A program made the position numbers and the translations under genes. Below are positions 1-7,595 of a stretch of 64,000 bases of DNA, piece after piece (position 1 is the stretch's first letter; every line of letters begins with the position of its first letter). The notes under the pieces were generated by a model. That model did no database searches. It saw only the letters and a program-made list of their open reading frames with translations, and was not told the origin of the DNA. Source of the stretch: Fannyhessea vaginae DSM 15829. Its GTDB lineage: Bacteria; Actinomycetota; Coriobacteriia; Coriobacteriales; Atopobiaceae. The stretch spans positions 186,001-250,000 of the forward strand of contig NZ_ACGK02000001.1 of the NCBI RefSeq assembly GCF_000159235.2. Reading direction: 5' to 3'.

Positions 1-387
1 CTTTCACATTATATTGCAGAAAACCGTATTGATGGCCCTATTTATATTGAGAATAAACGTGTTGAAGAACTTTCTCCTCAATACGATCATCAGTTTACTC
101 TGATCGTAACTAGAGCTGTTGCACAACTTTCTATTCTCCTTGAGTATGCTTCTCCCCTCTTGAATCATAACGGTTTACTCATTTGCTCTAAAGCGCAGCT
201 TTCAGAAGCAGAGTTTCAACATGCAGAAAAAGTCGCTTCTATATGCGGATTTAGATTTGTTTCACGTGAAACATTTGAGTTACCACTTCAGATGGGACAT
301 AGAGAATTTGTTGTATATCGTAAAGAAAATAAAGCTAAGATAAAACTTCCAAGAAATATTGGTGATGCTGTACATAAACCGTTGTAA
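1..387 (+). CDS. rsmG: 16S rRNA (guanine-527-N7)-methyltransferase, 3' end only
   Basis: Frame 1 is open from the first base, so the 5' part lies outside the window. The visible 128 residues match the C-terminal half of RsmG/GidB: a TRAVAQLSILLEYASPLL segment resembling the family's SRAV..L..LLEYA stretch, then a FVVYRKE strand, and an ending similar to the family's PRR.G.P.K.PL tail. RsmG uses S-adenosylmethionine to methylate G527 of 16S rRNA. It commonly sits just before parA-parB near the replication origin, and it does here. The coding sequence contains a perfect parS site at 258-273. Confidence 0.85.
   Translation, partial: LSHYIAENRIDGPIYIENKRVEELSPQYDHQFTLIVTRAVAQLSILLEYASPLLNHNGLLICSKAQLSEAEFQHAEKVASICGFRFVSRETFELPLQMGHREFVVYRKENKAKIKLPRNIGDAVHKPL
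258..273. promoter_or_regulatory. parS: parS centromere site 1 (perfect)
   Basis: TGTTTCACGTGAAACA is a perfect 16-bp palindrome identical to the classical ParB-binding consensus. It lies inside the 3' coding part of rsmG, about 150 bp before parA. ParB loads here and spreads as a CTP-dependent clamp. Confidence 0.95.
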
Positions 388-389
388 AA

Positions 390-405
390 TGTTTTACGTG
401 AAACA
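390..405. promoter_or_regulatory. parS: parS centromere site 2 (one mismatch)
   Basis: TGTTTTACGTGAAACA differs from the consensus palindrome only at position 6 (T for C). It lies between the rsmG stop and the parA ribosome site, 132 bp from the perfect copy, so it could also overlap the parAB promoter and allow autoregulation. Confidence 0.8.
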
Positions 406-426
406 ATAATCTCTGAGAGGTGTTTG

Positions 427-1218
427 ATGGAGACAGAAGCTCAAACGAAACAATATAGGGGTCATATCATACCAATCATTAACCAAAAAGGTGGTGTAGG
501 TAAATCTACAACTGCTATAAATCTTTCATCATGCTTAGGTGAGCAGAAAAAGCGTGTTTTGGTTATTGATTTAGATCCACAAGGAAACACAACGTCTGGT
601 TTTGGCATTGATAAAACATCACTTGAAAAGGATATTTATAATGCTTTGCTGGATAACGCTCCGTTGGAAGAGCTAATTTACGACACACCTCAAAAAAATG
701 TCTGGGTTATACCGGCTACTATTCAACTTGCTGGTGCCGAAATTGAACTTGTCTCAAGCATAGCTCGTGAAAACATACTAAAAAGTTTGCTTGAACCTAT
801 TAGATATCAATACGATTATATTTTTATTGACTGTCCCCCATCGCTCGGATTACTTACTATTAATGCTCTTGTAGCAGCAGAAAACCTTCTCATTCCTATT
901 CAATGTGAGTTTTATGCTCTTGAAGGAGTAAGTAAGCTTATTGAGTCGATGAAAATGATTAATTCGAGGCTTAACCCAACACTAGATGTTTTTGGTGTCG
1001 TAATGACTATGTATGATCCTCGTACGACATTGTCAAAACAAGTTGTAAGTGAAGTAAGAAAATATTTTGGTTCCAAGGTTTTTAAAACGATTATTCCGCG
1101 AAGTGTTAAATTATCCGAAGCCCCAAGTCATGGACTTCCAATTAATCTTTATGCACGTTTTAGTAAGGGATCATTGGCATATCTTAAACTTGCAAAGGAA
1201 GTGAGTCGTCGTGGCTAA
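427..1218 (+). CDS. parA: Chromosome partitioning ATPase ParA/Soj
   Basis: A 263-residue MinD/ParA-family ATPase that moves ParB-parS complexes during chromosome segregation. The deviant Walker A motif KGGVGKST is at residues 21-28, followed by the A' segment VIDLDPQGNTTSGFG and Walker B FIDCPPSLGLLT. ATG 427 is chosen over the TTG three bases upstream because AGAGG at 416-420 is six bases before the ATG. The 3' end overlaps parB by 8 bases, indicating translational coupling. Length and motifs are typical of chromosomal Soj proteins. Confidence 0.95.
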   Translation: METEAQTKQYRGHIIPIINQKGGVGKSTTAINLSSCLGEQKKRVLVIDLDPQGNTTSGFGIDKTSLEKDIYNALLDNAPLEELIYDTPQKNVWVIPATIQLAGAEIELVSSIARENILKSLLEPIRYQYDYIFIDCPPSLGLLTINALVAAENLLIPIQCEFYALEGVSKLIESMKMINSRLNPTLDVFGVVMTMYDPRTTLSKQVVSEVRKYFGSKVFKTIIPRSVKLSEAPSHGLPINLYARFSKGSLAYLKLAKEVSRRG

Positions 1219-2074
1219 AAAATCTGGGTTGGGGAGAGGTCTTGAATCTCTTCTAACAAGTAGTGATACTGAAGCCGGAACTCCTAAGGAATCGGAGCTT
1301 ATATCACTTGATAAAATTAAACCAAACAAGAATCAACCGAGAAAACATTTTGATCCAGTTCAACTACAAGAACTTGCGGATTCTATTAAGCAAAATGGTG
1401 TATTACAGCCAATTTTAGTGCGTAAAAAAGGTTCAGCTTACGAGATCGTTGCAGGGGAGAGGCGTTTTCAAGCGGCAAAACAGGCTGGTCTAAAAGAAAT
1501 ACCAGTATGTGTTCGCAATATTACAGACGACGAAATCTTTAAACTTGCCTTAATCGAAAATCTTCAACGTGCAGACCTTAACCCCCTTGAAGAAGCTTTA
1601 GGGTATAAAAAACTTATTAAGCAACTTAAGGTGACACAAGAAGAACTGAGCAAAGTGTTATCAAAGTCGCGGTCGGCCATAAGTAATACCATGCGTTTGC
1701 TTGATTTACCTCAAGAAATTCAAAATTTGCTTGGTGATATGTTAATAAGTGCTGGGCACGCTCGTGCATTGTTGAGCATTCCTCAAGAAGACGCACAAAT
1801 AAAACTTGCAAAGAAGATAGTTGAAGAGCATTTATCGGTAAGAGAGACAGAAAAACTTGCTCCATTGTTTTCTGGCGCAACATTAGATAAAAAACCTCGG
1901 ACCGTGTTGCCACAAGAATACAAACGCGCCGCTCGCCAATTACATATTGCTCTTGGTGCCAAAGTTAAAGTTAAAGAATCTGGAACAAAACATAAGATTG
2001 AAATTGAGTTTGCGGATAATGACGACTTAATGAGGCTCGTAAGACGCATACAATCAGGTTCGTCTGAGGAATAA
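1211..2074 (+). CDS. parB: Chromosome partitioning protein ParB/Spo0J
   Basis: A 287-residue ParB that binds parS. It begins with the family's N-terminal GLGRGLESLL segment (contact region for ParA), then the CTPase domain with GERRFQAA at residues 82-89 and ENLQRADLNP near 117-126. A helix-turn-helix follows (about 140-165, containing SKSRSAISNTMRLLDLP), then a C-terminal dimerisation region. The GTG start lies within the last codons of parA and the 8-base overlap supports it. The two parS sites lie directly upstream. Confidence 0.95.
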   Translation: MAKKSGLGRGLESLLTSSDTEAGTPKESELISLDKIKPNKNQPRKHFDPVQLQELADSIKQNGVLQPILVRKKGSAYEIVAGERRFQAAKQAGLKEIPVCVRNITDDEIFKLALIENLQRADLNPLEEALGYKKLIKQLKVTQEELSKVLSKSRSAISNTMRLLDLPQEIQNLLGDMLISAGHARALLSIPQEDAQIKLAKKIVEEHLSVRETEKLAPLFSGATLDKKPRTVLPQEYKRAARQLHIALGAKVKVKESGTKHKIEIEFADNDDLMRLVRRIQSGSSEE

Positions 2075-2099
2075 AGTCTTTAAGATAATGATAAAACGG

Positions 2100-2128
2100 A
2101 CGCCCGCCTTGTAACAGACGGGCGTTTT
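2100..2128. terminator. Intrinsic terminator after parB
   Basis: The inverted repeat ACGCCCG (2100-2106) and CGGGCGT (2119-2125) forms a G+C-rich stem followed by TTTT. It lies between convergent parB and rlmN. Confidence 0.8.
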
Positions 2129-2187
2129 GCTAGATAATGAAGCAAAATTTATATGAAAAATATTGTTTCACATAAGCATTTGCACAG

Positions 2188-3462
2188 CTATACACGTTTC
2201 TTTCCCACTACTTTTTGCTTAAGTTGGCCGCATGCAGCATCTATATCCGCACCGCGCGAATGGCGAATAGTTGCCTCAACACCAAAACGTTTAAGTGTTT
2301 TAACAAAATGTTCAGCACGTTTTTCGCTTGTTGGTAAAAAGGGCGAATCATCTATCTTATTAAGTTGAATGAGGTTGACATGCGCAAGCGTTCCAGCACA
2401 AAAATCGCAGAGCGCCGCAAGCTCTTCATCGGTATCATTAACACCTTTTATCAGTGCATATTCATAGGTTGGACGTCTGCCCGTTGCTTCTACATATAAA
2501 TTCATTGTGTCGTGTAGGTGTTGCAGATTAAACCGTTTAACACCAGGCATGAGATAATCTCTGGTAGATTGCACGGCGGAATGCAGAGAAACAGCTAAGG
2601 TAAACTGTTCTTTTTCGTGAGAAAATTTAATAATGTTAGGTAGTATTCCACAAGTAGAAATAGTAAGGTGCCGAGCTCCTACACCTAGACCGATAGCAGA
2701 GTTCATCATTTTAAGTGCAAATATGCTTGCGTTATAATTAGTAAGCGGTTCGCCTTGTCCCATAAGGACTGCGCTAGCAACGCGCATTTGGAAATCGTCT
2801 TGTATGAATAGAGCTTGTTCGTAAATTTCATAACCCGTAAGCGAACGAGTAAGACCAGCTTTACCTGTTGCGCAAAACACACAGCCTATAGCGCATCCCG
2901 CTTGCGTTGAAACACATATCGCAAGTTTGTTTTTAGTTGGCATACCCACACATTCTGCCATAACACCATCTTGAAAGCGTAAAAGATACTTTCTGCTGCC
3001 ATCTTGCGAAACCTGCTTACTAACGAGGGCGGGGGAGTATAAAGCAAATTTTTCCTTGAGTCGCGCGCGCAACTTTTTAGACAGATTTGTCATATCATCA
3101 AAAGAGCGTGCGTTCTTTTGCCACAACCATGCCTCAATTTGCTTAACTCTAAACGCAGGTTCGCCCATAGATGTAAGTTCATATGTTAACTGATCGTGGT
3201 TCAAGCTTCTAATCTCAACCTTTTGTGACGCTTCTTGTTTACACAAAGCAGCCGTGTGAGCCGCATTTATGCAACTACAACTTGGTTGTCGCGTTGATGT
3301 ATGAATATTTGAACCATCCTCATCACCTTCGCTTGATGTTAGCTGCTGTGGATCTTTTTGTGTCTCCTTGTACAGAGCATGCACTTCATTGGCGATAGCT
3401 GTGCGGTCTACTTTGGTTTTACTGTCTTGATTGTTCATATGCCTACGGTGAACCTCTCTCAT
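2188..3462 (-). CDS. rlmN: Dual-specificity 23S rRNA/tRNA adenine-C2 methyltransferase
   Basis: A radical-SAM enzyme methylating A2503 of 23S rRNA and A37 of some tRNAs. The cluster motif CxxxCxxC is at C190, C194 and C197. C183 (in ICVSTQAGC) and C411 (in DAACGQL) correspond to the conserved cysteines used in RlmN chemistry. The core fold begins near residue 82 (VEIRSLNHDQL). At 424 residues the protein is longer than most RlmN (about 350-380) because of an 80-residue N-terminal part containing four extra cysteines. The start is uncertain: neither the ATG at 3462 nor the next one at 3438 has a well-spaced ribosome site. Confidence 0.93.
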   Translation of the reverse strand: MREVHRRHMNNQDSKTKVDRTAIANEVHALYKETQKDPQQLTSSEGDEDGSNIHTSTRQPSCSCINAAHTAALCKQEASQKVEIRSLNHDQLTYELTSMGEPAFRVKQIEAWLWQKNARSFDDMTNLSKKLRARLKEKFALYSPALVSKQVSQDGSRKYLLRFQDGVMAECVGMPTKNKLAICVSTQAGCAIGCVFCATGKAGLTRSLTGYEIYEQALFIQDDFQMRVASAVLMGQGEPLTNYNASIFALKMMNSAIGLGVGARHLTISTCGILPNIIKFSHEKEQFTLAVSLHSAVQSTRDYLMPGVKRFNLQHLHDTMNLYVEATGRRPTYEYALIKGVNDTDEELAALCDFCAGTLAHVNLIQLNKIDDSPFLPTSEKRAEHFVKTLKRFGVEATIRHSRGADIDAACGQLKQKVVGKKRV

Positions 3463-3554
3463 AAGTGATAAATGTTGTATGCTTATACCACTTAACTACG
3501 TTGTAAATGTATATTTTTATTCTACCCAAATGACAGGCATGTAAGGAGACGGTT

Positions 3555-4508
3555 ATGCAGAAAACTGATGTAACACATTATCGCATTGCAGTGTTGGCAG
3601 GTGGTTGGTCTGACGAAGCTCAGATATCGCTCCAATCTGGTACCGAATGCGTAAAGGCTCTTAAAACAGCTGGTTTTACAACAGTTGAAATGTTTGACGT
3701 TAAAGACCTTTCTTTTATTCAACGACTTGCTGCGCATGAATTTGATATTGCTTTTGTTGCTATGCACGGTCGCTATGGTGAAGACGGTTGTATTCAAGGT
3801 TTGTTGGAAATTCTTCATATTCCTTATACGTGCTCTGGAGTATTGGCATCTGCTATGGGTACTGCAAAAGATATCGCTAAACTAGCATACGAAAACGCAG
3901 GTATTCCCACTCCAAAAGATGCGTGTCTTGCTTCGGATGACGAGATTGATAAAAACGTAGTACAGCATATTGTTGATAAATTAGGATTGCCATTATTTGT
4001 GAAACCCACGGACAACGGTTCGAGTTTTGGCGTGTTTAAAGTTGAAGAGCAAAAAGACCTTGCAGACGCAATTAAGGAAGAGCAAAAAACAGGAACACAT
4101 GTTCTGATAGAGCAAGCTATTGTTGGCACCGAGATAACGGTTCCTGTTATTGGAAATCATCACCCTCACGCACTGCCTATTGTTGAAATTGTATTTAACG
4201 CTCCGTTTTATGATATACAAGCAAAAGCCGAGCCTGCACCCCTTCACCATGTTATACCTGCGCGTTTGGATAAAGATGTGTACGCTCACGCTCAAGAACT
4301 CGCTGAGCAAGCTCATGTGGCACTTGGTTGTCGTGGTGTTTCGCGTACCGATTTTATCGTTGATGAAAATGGTGTGCCGTATGCTTTGGAAACTAATATT
4401 ATTCCAGGTATGACTGAACGTAGTTTAATTCCTGATTCTGCAGCACATGAAGGCATGGGCTTTCCTGAGCTTTGTAAACGCTTAGTAGAGTATGCATTAG
4501 AAAAATAG
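3555..4508 (+). CDS. ddl: D-alanine--D-alanine ligase
   Basis: An ATP-grasp enzyme that makes the D-Ala-D-Ala dipeptide for peptidoglycan. The N-terminal GGWSDEAQISLQSG loop, the HGRYGEDGCIQGLLE segment, the ATP-grasp lid FVKPTDNGSSFGV and the C-terminal metal-binding segment ALETNIIPGMTE are all present. Its 317 residues are normal for the family. AAGGAG lies nine bases before the ATG. It is divergent from rlmN and 14 bases ahead of the helicase gene, so the two are probably co-transcribed. Confidence 0.93.
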   Translation: MQKTDVTHYRIAVLAGGWSDEAQISLQSGTECVKALKTAGFTTVEMFDVKDLSFIQRLAAHEFDIAFVAMHGRYGEDGCIQGLLEILHIPYTCSGVLASAMGTAKDIAKLAYENAGIPTPKDACLASDDEIDKNVVQHIVDKLGLPLFVKPTDNGSSFGVFKVEEQKDLADAIKEEQKTGTHVLIEQAIVGTEITVPVIGNHHPHALPIVEIVFNAPFYDIQAKAEPAPLHHVIPARLDKDVYAHAQELAEQAHVALGCRGVSRTDFIVDENGVPYALETNIIPGMTERSLIPDSAAHEGMGFPELCKRLVEYALEK

Positions 4509-4522
4509 TCCAACGAATTTGG

Positions 4523-7500
4523 GTGACTGACGTGGAACAAGACAATCAACAACGGCAAGATTTTGAGACGAGAGTCAATGAATTTTTGCCTTTGGATATT
4601 CATCCTCATATTCGTAAAAGATATACAACGCTTATGGAGCGCGCGTCTTTATACGATTTTGGCTGCCTAGAATCTGACATTGTGGCGCTTGACACCGAAA
4701 CAACAGGGCTTTCGCATAAAAATGATCAGCTCACCCAAATTGCCGCCGTAAAGCTTGAAGAGGGGAGTGTGGCTGATGAGTTTACAACATTTGTAAATCC
4801 ATCTCGCCCTATACCACACAACATAGAAAAGCTTACCAATATATACAGTGTTGATGTGGAACATGCGCCAACTCCCCAGACTGCGGTCGCTCGCCTCGCT
4901 GATTTTGTTGAACTTGATCCCATTCTTGCTCACAATGCAAGCTTTGATAGAGCTTTTATTGAAGCCGCACAGAACGATACCTGTGTAAGTGATACTTGGA
5001 TCGATACACTGGCGCTTTCTCGTATAGCATTTCCTGCGTTGACCTCGCACAAACTGCAGGATTTAGCGTACATCTTTGGCTGCGAAAGCGTTACTCATCG
5101 TGCGAATGACGATTGTACTGCCTTAGCAGGCGTGTGGCATTATATTTTGGCTGGTATTTGTGACATACCTCAACAGATTTTAACAACATTGGTAGAAGCG
5201 CATAACGAGGTAAACTGGCCGTATAGATTTATTTTTTCGTATATACTTCACGAAGTGCTTTCGGAAAATAGCGAAGCTCCTTTTATATATAGTTTAGCTG
5301 TTGAGAATGCATCTGTTGGAATGTCAAATACAGGCACGATTTCCGAAATTAGACGAGATCTTTTTAATACGCATACCTTTACGTTTCAAGCAGAGCATGC
5401 CAATCAAGATAAAACGGTTGACGAAGCTCAAACAAAGCATGATTTTTCGTCTGCAGGCTGTGTGGCTCAGATGTTTTTGTCGCAAAATTACGAAGTGCGT
5501 CCAACCCAACAAGAAATGGCTGTACGCGTAACGAGCTTGCAAAATAGCGGTCAATGCGGTGTTTTAGAGGTTGGAACTGGTGTAGGTAAAAGTCTTGCAT
5601 ATTTACTTCCTTCGGTTTCTCGTGCAGTGCAAAATGATATACAAATAGGAGTTGCTACTAAAACTAACGCGCTTGCAGAACAGCTTATCAAAAAGGAATT
5701 GCCCCAGTTACACGAGGTTTATCCCAAGGATTTTTCATACCTTATTGTGAAAGGTGCCGAGCATTATCCCTATCTTGAAGGGATCGATACGCTCATGCGA
5801 GAAGAGTTTGATACTTCGCAATTTAAAGATATTAGATTTTCCTCGTCAAAAATTAAGGCTGAAATTCTTACTACGGCGGCTATTATATACAGTGCTTGTT
5901 GCGAATTAGTGGATGTTGATGTAGATAGCTTGGGTATTAGGTGGAACATGATTCCTAAAGGGGACTTTGTTGCGTCGCATCGCACCGGTTCAAACCACAC
6001 CCTGTCTACTTGCGCACCGCATTATATGTTAAGTGAGTTGCGCGAAAGAACTCAACACGCCCACATTGTTGTTACCAACCATGCGTTACTTGCAACCGAT
6101 ATTGCATTAGGGCATGTGTTATTTCCACTTGTTTCCAATTGGATTGTTGATGAAGCGCATGGATTTGCTGATCAGGTTCGTGATCAATGGGCACAAGAGC
6201 TATCTCAAGATGTCTTTTCCGATTTATTTTATACATTGGGTGGTATAAAAACTGGCTTGTTAGGTGACATGTTTTCCAGCTCGTCTAACAGCGAACAAAA
6301 ACCTCTTTTGCAAAAACTTATTTCAAAAGCTGCTGTGTTGGTGGCACAGTTGCGTGTTAAAAACGAAGATTTATTCGATTGTCTTAATACCGTTGTGCTT
6401 GATGATCGATACCACTTTTCTCGTGGTGCGCATACACATATGATTCAGCGTGTAGATAGTTCTATTGTTTCTCAAGATGCATGGAATGCGTTTCTAGACA
6501 AAATGAGCGAGTTTGCTAAAACATTCGATACGCTCAAGGCGGTGCTTATTCAACTTTGCAAGGCAATTTCAAATGAGGCGTCCTTACATCGTGATGTGGA
6601 TTTTAAGCGTGTATGTGCATATGTTTCCTCGTATCTTGGGGTAATAACTCGTCTGACTCAAGGTTCAGAAGATGGATTTGTATATACGGTTGAGCGAGTT
6701 AAGCAAAAGAAAGCATATCAGACCTATCTTAAGGAAATGTGTCTTGATATTGGAAAACGCCTGTACACTGATTGGTATTTGGATGCACAAAGCGTGTTAT
6801 ATACCTCTGCAACACTATCGATCGAACAATCATTTGAGTACTTTGATCATTCGGTTGGTCTTGATAGGCTTAACAGCGATCGTGTGGAAACCAAAACACT
6901 TCCTTCGCCATTTGATTACGAGAATCATATGGGGGTTATTGTTCCTAATAACCTTGTGTTGCCACAGCATGAAAAGTATATACAATGCCTGTCTAACCTG
7001 CTGTTTGATATTCATGTAGCTATGAACGGCTCGGTTCTAACGCTTTTTACCAATCGGCGTGAGATGGAGGCTGTGAGCTCAAAGCTTGTGCCTCGTCTTG
7101 AAAGTCATGGTCTAACACTGCTTGAACAACTCCCAACAACATCTGCTCAGCAAATTATGCGTGGATTTAAAAAAGATACGACAGCATCACTAGTGGCACT
7201 TAAGTCGTTTTGGGAGGGTATTGACGCGCCTGGGGATACGTTGCGCTGTGTTGTAATTCCTAGACTTCCGTTTGTGCCACCAACCGATCCTATAGTTGAA
7301 GCGCTTACCGAACGCGACTCATCTACCTGGTGGAATTATGTGTTGCCTCGTGCCATTACCGAAGTCCGTCAAGCAGCTGGGCGGCTTATTAGAACGCAAC
7401 ATGACAGTGGACTGGTGATTATTGCTGATACGCGCGTTTTGAGCAAGGCATATGGAAAACACGTGCTTCACGCGTTACCAAATGTGCACCATCAGGAAAT

Positions 7501-7558
7501 ATCCTGTGAGAATATGAAGTCATATATCCAGATGTGGAGAAAAGCTCACGAAGAGTAA
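4523..7558 (+). CDS. dinG: DEDD 3'-5' exonuclease / DinG-type superfamily 2 helicase
   Basis: A 1011-residue fusion like the DinG of Firmicutes. Residues 50-215 form a DnaQ-like exonuclease with the acidic motif DTETTG (D57, E59). The helicase part has Walker A GTGVGKS at 351-357, the DEAH box at 543-546 and, near the C-terminus, QAAGRLIRTQHDSGLVIIADTR (motif VI). The family acts in DNA repair, as an XPD-like helicase or as an exonuclease. No evident four-cysteine iron-sulfur cluster was seen between Walker A and DEAH, which resembles the Firmicutes type rather than E. coli DinG. The GTG at 4523 and a second GTG at 4532 are both possible starts with weak ribosome sites. Confidence 0.88.
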   Translation: MTDVEQDNQQRQDFETRVNEFLPLDIHPHIRKRYTTLMERASLYDFGCLESDIVALDTETTGLSHKNDQLTQIAAVKLEEGSVADEFTTFVNPSRPIPHNIEKLTNIYSVDVEHAPTPQTAVARLADFVELDPILAHNASFDRAFIEAAQNDTCVSDTWIDTLALSRIAFPALTSHKLQDLAYIFGCESVTHRANDDCTALAGVWHYILAGICDIPQQILTTLVEAHNEVNWPYRFIFSYILHEVLSENSEAPFIYSLAVENASVGMSNTGTISEIRRDLFNTHTFTFQAEHANQDKTVDEAQTKHDFSSAGCVAQMFLSQNYEVRPTQQEMAVRVTSLQNSGQCGVLEVGTGVGKSLAYLLPSVSRAVQNDIQIGVATKTNALAEQLIKKELPQLHEVYPKDFSYLIVKGAEHYPYLEGIDTLMREEFDTSQFKDIRFSSSKIKAEILTTAAIIYSACCELVDVDVDSLGIRWNMIPKGDFVASHRTGSNHTLSTCAPHYMLSELRERTQHAHIVVTNHALLATDIALGHVLFPLVSNWIVDEAHGFADQVRDQWAQELSQDVFSDLFYTLGGIKTGLLGDMFSSSSNSEQKPLLQKLISKAAVLVAQLRVKNEDLFDCLNTVVLDDRYHFSRGAHTHMIQRVDSSIVSQDAWNAFLDKMSEFAKTFDTLKAVLIQLCKAISNEASLHRDVDFKRVCAYVSSYLGVITRLTQGSEDGFVYTVERVKQKKAYQTYLKEMCLDIGKRLYTDWYLDAQSVLYTSATLSIEQSFEYFDHSVGLDRLNSDRVETKTLPSPFDYENHMGVIVPNNLVLPQHEKYIQCLSNLLFDIHVAMNGSVLTLFTNRREMEAVSSKLVPRLESHGLTLLEQLPTTSAQQIMRGFKKDTTASLVALKSFWEGIDAPGDTLRCVVIPRLPFVPPTDPIVEALTERDSSTWWNYVLPRAITEVRQAAGRLIRTQHDSGLVIIADTRVLSKAYGKHVLHALPNVHHQEISCENMKSYIQMWRKAHEE

Positions 7559-7595
7559 GTTCGTGTTCTTTACGTTCTTGGCGTGGTATCAAGGG

